Assembly: GCF_009906315.1 (NCBI RefSeq)
Contig: NZ_JAAALL010000010.1
Span: 1-33,435 of the forward strand
Length of the DNA: 33,435 bases
Origin: Kineococcus vitellinus
GTDB lineage: Bacteria > Actinomycetota > Actinomycetes > Actinomycetales > Kineococcaceae
Direction of reading: 5' to 3'
Under the pieces are notes generated by a model. The model was given only the letters and a program-made list of their open reading frames with translations, was not told the origin of the DNA and did no database searches. This document shows, one piece after another, positions 22,906-31,057 of this stretch; the stretch's first letter is position 1, and each line of letters begins with the position of its first letter. Both the position numbers and the translations under genes were made by a program.

Positions 22906-23949
22906 TCAGCCGCTCCCGCGCGGCGGCGCCGTCGAGCCGCGCACCACGAGCTGGGTGGCGAGCTCGATGTGGTGCGGGTCGAGGACCTCCCCGTCGACCA
23001 GGCGCAGCAGCATCTCCAGCGCGAAGCGGCCCATGTCCTGCAGGGGGGTGCGCACCGTCGTCAGGGCGGGGGTCACCCACCGGGCCACGTAGGTGTCGTC
23101 GAAGCCGACGACGGAGAGGTCCTCGGGCACCCGCACGCCGTGGGCGCGGGCGGCCTGCACCACGCCGAACGCGCAGACGTCGGTGACGGCGAAGATCGCG
23201 GTGGGCGGGTCGTCGGAGGTGAGCAGCCGGCCGGCGAGCTCGGCGCCGGCGTCGAAGCCGAACCCGCCGTCGACGACCAGTTCGGGGTCGACGGGCAGGG
23301 CGGCGTTGGCCATCGCGGCCCGGAAGCCGTGCAGGCGGGCCTGGCTGATGGCCGCGCCCGCGGGGCCGCCGAGGTGGGCGATCCGGCGGTGCCCCAGCGA
23401 GATCAGATGCTCGGTGGCGGTCAGCCCGCCGGTCCAGTTGGTGGCGCCCACGCTCGCGACACCGGCCTGCGGGGTGTGGACCGGGTCGACGACGACCAGC
23501 GGCAGCCGCACCTTGGCGAACCCGGCGACCTGCTGCGAGGTGAGGTCGGAGGTCACGACGAGGACCCCGTCGCGCCCGGCCTTGACCAGCCGCCGCGCCC
23601 ACGTCGCCCCGCTGCTGTAGCCGGACATGCCGTCGGAGAAGCGCCCCACCACGACGTCGGCGTCGGCGCTGGTGCCCGCGTCGGTGACCCCGCGGATGAG
23701 CTCGGTGGCGTAGGGGCTCATGAAGTCGTCGAAGATGAGGCCGATCGTGCGGTGCCCGCCGGCGGCGCGCTTGGGCGGTGCCTGCAGGTACTCGTGCTCC
23801 AGCAGCAGGCGCTCGATGCGCTCGCGGGTGCGCGCGCCCACGTCGTCGCGGCCGTTGAGCACCTTCGACACGGTGGCCGTGGACACCCCCGCCTCGGCGG
23901 CGATGGCCGCGAGCGTGGGCCGCTTGCCGCGGCCGGGAACCTCGCCCAC
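22906..23949 (-). CDS. LacI-family transcriptional repressor
   Basis: A 347-residue regulator starting at GTG 23949, with GGAGGA just upstream. The N-terminal helix-turn-helix and hinge are classical: TLAAIAAEAGVSTATVSKVL followed by NGRDDVGARTRERIERLLLE. The periplasmic-binding-protein-like effector domain starts at TIGLIFDDFMSPYATELIRG, has GHRRIAHLGGPAGAAISQAR in the middle, and ends with the family's SVVGFDDTYVARWVTPALTT and RTPLQDMGRFALEMLLRLVD. It diverges from the second sugar operon and almost certainly represses it, with release on binding the imported sugar or an early product. TTGCGAA-containing sites in the gap are candidate operators and would also allow autoregulation. Confidence 0.95.
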   Translation of the reverse strand: MGEVPGRGKRPTLAAIAAEAGVSTATVSKVLNGRDDVGARTRERIERLLLEHEYLQAPPKRAAGGHRTIGLIFDDFMSPYATELIRGVTDAGTSADADVVVGRFSDGMSGYSSGATWARRLVKAGRDGVLVVTSDLTSQQVAGFAKVRLPLVVVDPVHTPQAGVASVGATNWTGGLTATEHLISLGHRRIAHLGGPAGAAISQARLHGFRAAMANAALPVDPELVVDGGFGFDAGAELAGRLLTSDDPPTAIFAVTDVCAFGVVQAARAHGVRVPEDLSVVGFDDTYVARWVTPALTTVRTPLQDMGRFALEMLLRLVDGEVLDPHHIELATQLVVRGSTAPPRGSG

Positions 23950-24155
23950 CCGTCCTCCTCCACCTCGGCGGGCCCGCCCGCGCGTCCCGGCCGGCCCCGC
24001 GCCGGCCGGCCCATCATCCCGCAGCACCCGCGCCCGGCCGGCCGCCCAGCGGAGCGGGGAGCCCACGGATGTTGCGAAACGCCACGGTAGGGGAGAGGCC
24101 GGATCGGAGCAACGGCCCCGGGGATCCCAGCTCGAAGCTTGCGGTGGAGAACCCC

Positions 24156-24185
24156 TTGACGTTCTGAGCTGCGGCGTCCTAGCGT
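24156..24185 (+). promoter_or_regulatory. Promoter of the second sugar operon
   Basis: TTGACG, an 18-bp spacer and TAGCGT match the actinobacterial housekeeping sigma consensus well (TTGACn ... TAnnnT). It faces the sugar-binding protein gene and is followed within 20 bp by the best repressor-site candidate, an arrangement that suits repression of early transcription. Confidence 0.65.
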
Positions 24186-24200
24186 CTGCCGCGTCCAGTC

Positions 24201-24220
24201 TTTCGCGCAACATTGCGAAC
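24201..24220. promoter_or_regulatory. Candidate LacI-type operator (second copy of core at 24071-24080)
   Basis: TTCGC (24202-24206) and GCGAA (24215-24219) form an inverted repeat around 8 bp, within TTTCGCGCAACATTGCGAAC. The heptamer TTGCGAA occurs here (24213-24219) and again at 24072-24078, 141 bp away. LacI-family sites are usually palindromes with central CG and TTnCG/CGnAA halves, so both copies are reasonable operators and could allow looping. The exact boundaries are uncertain. Confidence 0.45.
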
Positions 24221-24340
24221 ATCCGGTCCGCCGACGGTGGTGGTCCGGCAGCGACGACGCCGTCCGACGCGCTCCAGCGCCACGGCTGCACGGGCCCGGC
24301 ACGCGGTCGTGCCGGGGCACACACGACGACGGAGGACACC

Positions 24341-25648
24341 GTGCACGACACCTTCCCCGACCCCGCTCGGCACCTGAGCCGGCGCCGGCTGCTCGCCGGT
24401 GGCGCGGCGGCCGGCACCGCAGCGGCGCTCGCCGCGTGCGGCGGCGGCAGCGACGCCGGCGGTGGTGGCGGCGGCACCACCCTGCGCATGTGGACGTGGG
24501 CCTCGGAGTTCGAGGACGCCTTCGCGGCCGCGGCCGCCGAGTACCACGCGCTGCACCCGGACGTGACGATCGAGCCGCGGTACTGGAGCTTCGCCAACTA
24601 CGCCCCCTCGCTGCAGGCGGCGCTCGCGGCGAAGGAGGAGGCCGACATCTTCATGCCGCTCGTCTCCACGCTGGCCCTCGGCCAGGCCGAGCGGATCATC
24701 GACCTCAAGCAGGCGCTCGGGCAGGACTTCCTCGACGGGTTCTTCCCCTCCACCAACGAGGAGAACGTCTACGAGGACGGCCAGTACGCCGTCGGCTGGG
24801 CCGCCCAGACCTTCGGGCTGTTCTACAACACCACCATTCTGGACCAGCTGGGCCTGCAGCCCCCGGAGACCTGGGACGACCTCGCCGCGATGGCCCCGAA
24901 GATCAACGCGGCCGGGTACGTGACGATGTCCATCCAGGGCAACCCGTCGAACCAGCTGTCCGACTTCATGCTGCCCATCATCACCCAGATCACCGACGAC
25001 CCCCAGGTCGTGCTCGACCTCGACGCCCACGAGCAGGACGGCGTCAGCTGGGACAGCGAGCCCGTCGTGCAGGCGCTCACCGTCGTCAAGCAGCTCAAGG
25101 ACGCGGGCGTCTTCTCCGACGGCGTCCTGGCCACCGACAGCGACACCTCCAACAGCACCTTCACCAGCGGCAAGGCCGCGATGCTGTTCACCGGTTCCTT
25201 CTTCCCGCCCTCGCTGCAGACGACGGCGCCCCCGGAGTTCCTCACCCAGTACGGCATCGCCAAGACGCCCGCCATCGCACCCGGCGGCAAGCACTGGTGC
25301 GCCAACCAGGCCGGCTACACCTGGGCCGTCAGCTCCGGATCGCAGAACCAGGAGGCCGCGGTCGACTTCCTGAAGTACCTGTACGAGCCGGAGCGCTACC
25401 TGGCGATGATGAACGACACCTTCTCCATGCCCAGCACGAAGGCCGCCGCCGACGGCGTCACCAGCTCGGACATCAAGACCATGACCTCCTGGCTGCTGGA
25501 CGGCGAGGGCGCCCCGCACATCATGTTCGGCAAGGGGACGCTGGACTCGGTGACCAACGGCGTCGTCTCGGTCGTCGACGGCTCGGCCACCCCGGCCGAG
25601 GCCGCCAAGGCCATCGAGGCCGCCGTCGTGCAGAACCGGAAGATCTGA
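24341..25648 (+). CDS. Extracellular sugar-binding lipoprotein of the second importer
   Basis: A 435-residue family 1 binding protein. GTG 24341 is preceded by GGAGGA. The N-terminus has a twin-arginine motif (LSRRRLLAG) and a lipobox LAAC with Cys33, so Tat export and lipid anchoring are likely, followed by a Gly-rich linker. The mature part begins TTLRMWTWASEFEDAFAAAA and has FGLFYNTTILDQLGLQPPET and MLFTGSFFPPSLQ, typical of carbohydrate binders. Tyr and Trp residues near HWCANQAGYTWAVSSGS would line the ligand site. It delivers substrate to the two permeases encoded next. It shares only general family features with the first binding protein, so the two importers probably take different sugars. 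Confidence 0.95.
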   Translation: MHDTFPDPARHLSRRRLLAGGAAAGTAAALAACGGGSDAGGGGGGTTLRMWTWASEFEDAFAAAAAEYHALHPDVTIEPRYWSFANYAPSLQAALAAKEEADIFMPLVSTLALGQAERIIDLKQALGQDFLDGFFPSTNEENVYEDGQYAVGWAAQTFGLFYNTTILDQLGLQPPETWDDLAAMAPKINAAGYVTMSIQGNPSNQLSDFMLPIITQITDDPQVVLDLDAHEQDGVSWDSEPVVQALTVVKQLKDAGVFSDGVLATDSDTSNSTFTSGKAAMLFTGSFFPPSLQTTAPPEFLTQYGIAKTPAIAPGGKHWCANQAGYTWAVSSGSQNQEAAVDFLKYLYEPERYLAMMNDTFSMPSTKAAADGVTSSDIKTMTSWLLDGEGAPHIMFGKGTLDSVTNGVVSVVDGSATPAEAAKAIEAAVVQNRKI

Positions 25649-25662
25649 GGTCGCCGCCCGCG

Positions 25663-26613
25663 ATGACCACGACGACACCCACCCGGAGACCACCCGCGGT
25701 GGTCTCCCGGCGCCGCGCCCGGCGCCCCCTCACCGGCTGGTCCAACCCCACCGGACTGGCGTTCGTGCTGCCCGCACTCGCCTTCTTCGCGATCTTCATC
25801 GCCTACCCCGTCGTGCGCACCTTCGCCCTGTCGATGACCACCTCCGACGGGTTCGGCGGTTCCTCCTTCGCCTGGTTCCACAACTACGGCGTCATGGTGA
25901 CCGACCCGATCTTCCGCAAGGCCGCGGTCGTCACGCTCGTCTACACCGTGGTCACCACGGTGCTGCACACCGTCCTCGCGCTGGTCCTCGCGCTCGTCGT
26001 GCACGCCGGCCCGCGCCGCAGCGCCGTCGTCTACCGCACCCTGTTCTTCCTGCCCGCCGCGGTCTCGCTGACCGTCACCGGCCTGCTGTGGCGCATCGGC
26101 CTCACCCCGGTGTTCGGCGTCTTCAACCGCGTCCTGGACGCCGTCGGCCTCGGCTCGCTGCAGCACGAGTGGCTGGGCGACACCGCCACCGTGCTGCCCA
26201 CGATCATCGTCGTGTCGCTGTGGCAGTCGACGGGGCTGTTCATGCTCATCTTCTACGCGGCCCTGGGCAACGTGGACACCTCCATCGCCGAGAGCGCCCG
26301 CGTCGACGGCGCGGGGCCGCTGCGCGAGGCGTGGAGCATCACGATCCCCATGCTGCGTCCCGTCATCGAGGTCGTCGTCATGCTCAACGTCCTCAACGGG
26401 CTGAAGGTCTTCGACCTCAACTTCGTCATGTCCAACGGCGGCCCGCTGCACGCCTCGGAGTCGCTGAGCAGCTACACCTACCTGCTGACCTTCGGCTCCT
26501 CCACCGGCGGGGTGCCCTCCTTCGGCTACGGCTCGGCGATCAGCGTCGTCGTCTTCCTCGTCGCCGGCATCGCCACGCTGCTGCTGTACCGCTTCCGGAA
26601 GGGGGAGGCATGA
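25663..26613 (+). CDS. Carbohydrate ABC transporter permease, MalF type (second importer)
   Basis: A 316-residue permease starting at ATG 25663, 14 bp after the binding-protein stop. A basic N-terminal tail (RRPPAVVSRRRARRPLTGW) precedes six hydrophobic helices starting at LAFVLPALAFFAIFIAYPVV. The EAA loop reads ESARVDGAGPLREAWSITIP, and the later segment NGLKVFDLNFVMSNGGPLHA is typical of MalF-like CUT1 permeases. It ends in a short basic tail (RFRKGEA) and overlaps the next permease by four bases (ATGA). An ATPase gene is absent here as in the first importer. Confidence 0.95.
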   Translation: MTTTTPTRRPPAVVSRRRARRPLTGWSNPTGLAFVLPALAFFAIFIAYPVVRTFALSMTTSDGFGGSSFAWFHNYGVMVTDPIFRKAAVVTLVYTVVTTVLHTVLALVLALVVHAGPRRSAVVYRTLFFLPAAVSLTVTGLLWRIGLTPVFGVFNRVLDAVGLGSLQHEWLGDTATVLPTIIVVSLWQSTGLFMLIFYAALGNVDTSIAESARVDGAGPLREAWSITIPMLRPVIEVVVMLNVLNGLKVFDLNFVMSNGGPLHASESLSSYTYLLTFGSSTGGVPSFGYGSAISVVVFLVAGIATLLLYRFRKGEA

Positions 26614-27491
26614 GCTCCACCACCCTCCAGCGCCCCCGCGCGGCGGTGGTGCGCCGCCCGCGCCGCGGCGCCGCCGCGATCTCGCGCCGCGTCCTGTGGC
26701 ACGCGGTGATGATCGCCGTCGCCGTCGGCGCCGTCGCGCCGCTGCTCTACATGGTGCTCACCTCGATCCGCCCCCAGGCGACGGCCTTCAGCGGGCCGAT
26801 CGTGCCCGACCGGCTCACCGGCGTCGGCTACGACTTCGCCTGGAACGAGCTGCAGATCTGGCGCAACTTCCTCAACAGCGTCCTCATCACCGGCACCACC
26901 CTGGTGCTGACGATCGCGGCCGCCACCCTCGCCGGGTACGCGTTCTCCCGGATCGGCTTCACCGGGCGCAACCTGCTCTTCTTCGTCGTCACCAGCGCCC
27001 TGTTCCTGCCCGGTGTCGCCACCCTCATCCCCGTCTACCTGGAGCTGCAGAGCTTCGGCCTGCTCGGCAGCCGGCTGGGCCTCATCCTCGTCTACACCGC
27101 CGGGGGCGTGTCGTTCTCGCTGTTCCTCATGCGGACGTTCTTCGACGCCCTGCCCCACGAGCTCAGCGAGGCGGCCCGCATCGACGGCGCCAGCGAGGTG
27201 CAGATCTTCTGGCGCGTCATGCTGCCGCTGGCCGCGCCGGGCATCGCCACCGTGGCCATCTTCCAGATGATCAACGTCTGGAACGAGCTGCTCTTCGCCA
27301 GCGCCCTCATCTCCGACCCCGCCAACCGGCCCATCCAGCCGGTCGCGAACTCCCTCATCGGCCAGTACGCCACCAACTGGCCGGCGCTGACCGCCGCCAT
27401 GACGCTGTCCGCGCTGCCGATGGTCGTCGCCTACGTCGTCTTCCAGCGCTGGTTCGTCGCCGGCCTCACCGCCGGGGCGGTGAAGGCGTGA
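26610..27491 (+). CDS. Carbohydrate ABC transporter permease, MalG type (second importer)
   Basis: A 293-residue permease starting at ATG 26610, linked by 4-base overlaps on both sides. The head is basic (RPRAAVVRRPRRGAAAISRR). Six hydrophobic helices follow, including LWHAVMIAVAVGAVAPLLYM. The EAA loop is EAARIDGASEVQIFWRVMLP, a close match to the CUT1 consensus. The ending FQRWFVAGLTAGAVKA is the standard MalG-type C-terminus. Together with the MalF-type protein it forms the channel of an importer energised by a shared ATPase. Confidence 0.95.
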   Translation: MSSTTLQRPRAAVVRRPRRGAAAISRRVLWHAVMIAVAVGAVAPLLYMVLTSIRPQATAFSGPIVPDRLTGVGYDFAWNELQIWRNFLNSVLITGTTLVLTIAAATLAGYAFSRIGFTGRNLLFFVVTSALFLPGVATLIPVYLELQSFGLLGSRLGLILVYTAGGVSFSLFLMRTFFDALPHELSEAARIDGASEVQIFWRVMLPLAAPGIATVAIFQMINVWNELLFASALISDPANRPIQPVANSLIGQYATNWPALTAAMTLSALPMVVAYVVFQRWFVAGLTAGAVKA

Positions 27492-28429
27492 GCGTCGACG
27501 TCCTCACCCCCCGCCGGCTGGGGTGCACCGGGTTCGCCGTCACCGCCCTGGGCGTGGGCACCGCCGAGCTCGGCGACATGGCGAACGTGTACGCGCCCGT
27601 CCCCGAGGAGCAGGCGCTGGCGACCGCCCGGCGCGCCTTCGCCGGCCCGCTCACCTTCGTCGACACCTCCAACGGCTACGGCTCCTCCGAGCGGCGCCTG
27701 GGCACCGTGCTGCGCGAGATCGGTGGCGTGCCCGAGGGGGTCCTGCTGGCCACCAAGGTCGACCCGGCCGACGGCGGTCCCTTCGACGGCCCGCGGGTGC
27801 GGGAGTCGGTGCGCGAGAGCATGGACCGCCTCGGCCTGGACCACCTGCCGCTGCTGCACCTGCACGACCCCGAGCGCATCGGCTTCGAGGCGGCGACGGC
27901 CCCGGGCGGCCCGGTGGAGGTCATGCGCGAGCTCGTGCAGGAGGGCCTCGTCGGCCACCTCGGCGTCGCCGGCGGCGACGTGGAGCTCATGCGCCGCCTC
28001 GTGGCCACCGGCGCCTTCGAGGTCGTCCTCAACCACAACCGCTGGACGCTGCTGGACCGCTCCGCGGGCCCGCTGCTGGCGGACTGCGCCGCCGCCGACG
28101 TCGCCTTCCTCAACGGCGCCCCCTTCGGCGGCGGGATCCTCGCCAAGGGCCCGGCCGCCGCGCCCCGGTACTGCTACGCCCCGGCCTCCCCGCGGCTGCT
28201 GGCCGCGGCCACCGCGATCGAGGCCGCCTGCGCCCGCCACGGCGTGCCGCTGGCCGCGGCCGCGCTGCAGGACTCGCTGCGCGAGCCCCGGATCACCTCC
28301 ACCGTCGTGGGCTCCTCGCGCCCCGAGCGGCTGGAGCAGACCCTCGCCCTGGCCGCCGTCCCCGTCCCCGACGAGCTGTGGTCCGAGCTCGCCGACCTCG
28401 TCCCCGAACAGGAGCACTGGCTCGCATGA
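27488..28429 (+). CDS. Aldo/keto reductase, aldose 1-dehydrogenase-like
   Basis: A 313-residue cytoplasmic NAD(P)-dependent oxidoreductase; GTG 27488 overlaps the permease stop by four bases. The start RRLGCTGFAVTALGVGTAEL is the family's first strand-helix. The catalytic tetrad can be placed: D59 in FVDTSNGYG, Y64, K90 in LLATKVD and H124 or H126 in LLHLHDPER. The nucleotide-binding C-terminus contains SLREPRITSTVVGSSRPERL. The layout resembles the D-threo-aldose (L-fucose/D-arabinose) dehydrogenase branch, which oxidises an aldose at C1 to its lactone. That would be the first catabolic step after import, with the IlvD/Edd-type enzyme as a later step. Substrate and cofactor preference are inferred from context. 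Confidence 0.88.
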   Translation: MSVDVLTPRRLGCTGFAVTALGVGTAELGDMANVYAPVPEEQALATARRAFAGPLTFVDTSNGYGSSERRLGTVLREIGGVPEGVLLATKVDPADGGPFDGPRVRESVRESMDRLGLDHLPLLHLHDPERIGFEAATAPGGPVEVMRELVQEGLVGHLGVAGGDVELMRRLVATGAFEVVLNHNRWTLLDRSAGPLLADCAAADVAFLNGAPFGGGILAKGPAAAPRYCYAPASPRLLAAATAIEAACARHGVPLAAAALQDSLREPRITSTVVGSSRPERLEQTLALAAVPVPDELWSELADLVPEQEHWLA

Positions 28430-29541
28430 GCACGACCACCTCCACCCCCACGCCCGGCACGCCCGGCACGCCCACGACGTTCGCCGTCGTCGGCAGCGGC
28501 TGGCGCTCGGAGTTCTTCCTGCGCCTGGCCCGGGCCGCCCCCGACCGGCTGCGCGTCGCCGGTGTCGTCACCCGCACCGCCGAGCGCGGGCAGGAGGTCA
28601 CCGCCGCCTGGGGCGTGCCCACCTCCCGCACGATCGCCGACCTGCTGGCCGCGGGGCGCCCGGACTTCGTCGTCGCCTCCGTGCCGTGGGGGCAGATGCC
28701 GGTCACCGTCCGCGAGCTCGTGGACGCCGGCGTGCCCGTGCTCGCCGAGACCCCGCCCGCCCCCGACCTCGACGGCCTGCGCTCGCTGTGGAACGACGTC
28801 GGCCCCGGCGGGCGCGTGCAGGTCGCCGAGCAGTACCTGCTGATGCCCGGCCACGCCGCCCGCCTGGCCCTCGTGCGCGAGGGCGTCATCGGCGAGGTCA
28901 CCTCCGTGCAGCTGTCGTCGACGCACATGTACCACGCGGTCTCGCTGGTCCGCGGCCTGCTCGGCGTCGACATGGACGAGGTCGTCGTCAGCGCCCGCGA
29001 GTTCCGCGCACCGCTGGTGGACCCGCTGAGCTTCGGCGGCTGGGACACCGGCGCCGTGCCCGAGCCGCGCACCACCACGCTGGCCACCCTCGACTTCGGC
29101 GACGGGCGCAGCGGCCTGTACGACTTCACCGACAACCAGTGGTGGAACCCGCTGCGGGCCCGGCGCATCGTCGTGCGCGGCTCGATCGGCGAGATCGTCG
29201 ACGACGCCGTCACCCGCATGGTCGACCCCACCAGCCCGGTCACCTCGCACCTGTCCTACCGCCGCCGCGGCGTCGACATGAACCTCGAGGGCGTCGACCT
29301 GGACACCGTGAGCTTCGACGGGCGCGTGGTCTACCGCAACGCCTGGTCCGGCACCCGGATGTCCGAGGACGACGTCGCCGTCGCGCAGATCCTCGCCGAC
29401 ACCGGCGCCTGGGCGCGCGGGGAGGGCTCCGAGCCGTACCCGCTGGCGCAGGCCTGCCAGGACCACGCCATCGCGCTGGCGATGGGCGAGTCCGCCCGCA
29501 CCGGCGCCGACGTGCGCGTGGCCAAGGAGGTGTGGGCCTGA
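28426..29541 (+). CDS. Gfo/Idh/MocA-family oxidoreductase
   Basis: A 371-residue cytoplasmic enzyme starting at ATG 28426 with a 4-base overlap. After a Thr/Pro-rich head, TFAVVGSGWRSEFFLRLA gives the Rossmann GxGxxx nucleotide fold. The usual EKP catalytic motif is replaced: the segment reads VLAETPPAPD, so the conserved Lys is missing and Thr stands in. The substrate domain includes VAEQYLLMPGHAARLALVRE and the WWNPLRARRIVVRGSIGEIV sheet. These proteins normally oxidise or reduce a sugar or cyclitol. The lost EKP lysine suggests altered chemistry or a role other than simple hydride transfer. Gene order between the aldo/keto reductase and a tautomerase-like gene points to sugar or sugar-acid processing. 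Confidence 0.87.
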   Translation: MSTTTSTPTPGTPGTPTTFAVVGSGWRSEFFLRLARAAPDRLRVAGVVTRTAERGQEVTAAWGVPTSRTIADLLAAGRPDFVVASVPWGQMPVTVRELVDAGVPVLAETPPAPDLDGLRSLWNDVGPGGRVQVAEQYLLMPGHAARLALVREGVIGEVTSVQLSSTHMYHAVSLVRGLLGVDMDEVVVSAREFRAPLVDPLSFGGWDTGAVPEPRTTTLATLDFGDGRSGLYDFTDNQWWNPLRARRIVVRGSIGEIVDDAVTRMVDPTSPVTSHLSYRRRGVDMNLEGVDLDTVSFDGRVVYRNAWSGTRMSEDDVAVAQILADTGAWARGEGSEPYPLAQACQDHAIALAMGESARTGADVRVAKEVWA

Positions 29542-29936
29542 TGCCGCTCGTGCGCATCGACCTGCCCGACACCACCTCCGCCGAGCAGCGCCGGGCCATC
29601 GGCGACGCCGTGCACGCCGGTCTCGTGGAGGGGCTGGCGATGCCCGCCGACGACCGCTTCCAGGTCCTGCGCGCCTCGCCCGCCGCCTCGTTCTCCTTCG
29701 ACCCGCACTTCATGGGCGGCACCCGCCGCTCGCCGGTCTTCCTGGAGGTCCTGCTCGTGCGCGGGTACTCCACCGAGGTCAAGCGGGCCACGTTCGCGGC
29801 CGTCGCCCGCCACCTGGAGGCGGCCGGCGTGCGCCCCGACGACGTGTTCCTCGCGCTGCACGAGAACGGCGGCGAGGACTGGTACGTCGGCCGGGCCGGG
29901 GACGCGGACGAGGACCGACCCGGGGACGAACCGTGA
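29541..29936 (+). CDS. Tautomerase-like protein with N-terminal proline
   Basis: A 131-residue protein starting at ATG 29541, sharing one base with the upstream stop (TGATG). After removal of Met the N-terminus is Pro (MPLVRIDLPDTTSAEQRRAI), the hallmark of the 4-oxalocrotonate tautomerase/MIF superfamily, where Pro1 acts as base. The length of about 130 residues fits the longer tautomerase-like subgroup (two beta-alpha-beta units; second unit from SPVFLEVLLVRGYSTEVKRA). FFxxG-type loop residues appear in SFDPHFMGG and the end HENGGEDWYVGRAG is conserved-looking. In a sugar-acid pathway it could interconvert keto/enol forms of a 2-keto-3-deoxy acid. That is inference; no substrate is known. 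Confidence 0.85.
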   Translation: MPLVRIDLPDTTSAEQRRAIGDAVHAGLVEGLAMPADDRFQVLRASPAASFSFDPHFMGGTRRSPVFLEVLLVRGYSTEVKRATFAAVARHLEAAGVRPDDVFLALHENGGEDWYVGRAGDADEDRPGDEP

Positions 29937-31057
29937 GGGCGGCGGTGCTGCGCGCCGTCGGGGAACCGGTGCGGGTGGAGGACGTCGAGCTGGACGACCC
30001 CGGCCCCGAGGAGGTCCTCGTGCGCGTCGAGGCCGCCGGGGTCTGCCACACCGAGCTGCACTACACCAGCGGCGACATCCCCTGCCCGCTGCCCGTCGTC
30101 CTCGGCCACGAGGGCGCCGGCACCGTCGAGGCCGTCGGGGAGCGCGTGGACGACCTGCGCCCCGGGCAGCGCGTCGGCTTCACCTGGCGACCGCGCTGCG
30201 GGCGCTGCGAGGCCTGCGTCACCGGCCGCCCCGTCATGTGCGTGGCCGGTCGCGTGCAGGCCCGCAGCGGCGGGCTCGTCGACGGCACCACCCGGCTGCA
30301 CCGCGGCGCCGAGCGGCTGCACCACTTCCTCGGCGTCTCCTGCTTCGCCGAGTCCGCCGTCGTCTCCCGCGGCGCGCTCGTGCCGCTGCCCGAGGACGTG
30401 CCCGCGGCCGTCGCGGCGATCGCCGGGTGCGCCGTCGTCACCGGCGTGGGGGCCGTCGTCAACGTCGCCTCCGCCGGCGCCGCGCTCGCCGGCCGCTCGG
30501 TGCTCGTCGTCGGCGCCGGCGGCGTCGGCCTGTCCGCCGTCATGGGCGCGGTGCTCGTGGGCGCCGGGCAGGTGGTCGTCGTCGACGTTGCCGCCGACAA
30601 GCTGGCCCTGGCGCGCCGCCTGGGCGCGACCGCCACGCTGGACGCCTCGAGCCTCGCGGACGGCGGGGTCGTGGAGGCCGTGCGCGAGCTCACCGGCGGC
30701 GGCGTCGACGTCGCGATCGAGGCCGTCGGCCGTCCCGCGACGCTGCAGCAGGCCTTCGCCGCGCTGCGCCCGGGCGGCACCGTCGTCGCGGTCGGCCTCT
30801 CGGCCGCCGACGCCACGGTCGCCGTCCCCGTCAACGAGCTCGTGCAGCAGCAGAAGCGCCTGGTGGGGAGCCTCTACGGCTCCGCGAACCCGGCCGTGGA
30901 CCTGCCGCGGCTGCTGGCGCTGCACCGCAGCGGCCGGCTGCCGCTGGAGCAGCTGCTCGGGGCCAGCCACCCCCTCGACGGCGTCGCCGACGCCTACGAG
31001 CAGCTGCGCGCCGGCGCCGTCGGCCGCGCCGTCGTGCTGCCGGGGGCCGCCGCGTGA
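29933..31057 (+). CDS. Zinc-dependent alcohol dehydrogenase (MDR family)
   Basis: A 374-residue medium-chain dehydrogenase; GTG 29933 overlaps by four bases. The catalytic zinc site has C38 in AGVCHTELHY, H59-E60 in VVLGHEGAGT and a Cys in AGCAVVTGVGA. The structural zinc lobe is complete: C89, C92, C95 and C103 in RCGRCEACVTGRPVMC. The Rossmann part has VLVVGAGGVGLSAVMGAVLV and then VVVDVAADKLALARRLGA, with Asp suggesting NAD. This is the class III/benzyl-alcohol-dehydrogenase-like group. In this operon it could oxidise a polyol or reduce an aldehyde formed on cleavage of the keto-deoxy acid. It may handle glycol-aldehyde or lactaldehyde, but that is a guess. Confidence 0.93.
   Translation: MRAAVLRAVGEPVRVEDVELDDPGPEEVLVRVEAAGVCHTELHYTSGDIPCPLPVVLGHEGAGTVEAVGERVDDLRPGQRVGFTWRPRCGRCEACVTGRPVMCVAGRVQARSGGLVDGTTRLHRGAERLHHFLGVSCFAESAVVSRGALVPLPEDVPAAVAAIAGCAVVTGVGAVVNVASAGAALAGRSVLVVGAGGVGLSAVMGAVLVGAGQVVVVDVAADKLALARRLGATATLDASSLADGGVVEAVRELTGGGVDVAIEAVGRPATLQQAFAALRPGGTVVAVGLSAADATVAVPVNELVQQQKRLVGSLYGSANPAVDLPRLLALHRSGRLPLEQLLGASHPLDGVADAYEQLRAGAVGRAVVLPGAAA

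Larger units (their letters stand above)
23950..24340. promoter_or_regulatory. Divergent control region of the LacI-type gene and second sugar operon
   Basis: This 391-bp gap has no gene. Near the repressor gene, CCGGCCGGC (23987-23995) and GCCGGCCGG (24001-24009) form a 9-bp hairpin with a 5-nt loop. GTTGCGAAAC lies at 24071-24080. On the plus strand TTGACG (24156-24161), 18 bp, TAGCGT (24180-24185) is a good promoter; transcription would begin near 24192. TTTCGCGCAACATTGCGAAC (24201-24220) lies just downstream of that point. Near the start, GTCGTG (24306-24311) can pair with CACGAC (24322-24327), before GGAGGA at 24331. The leader of the binding-protein mRNA is about 150 nt. Confidence 0.6.
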
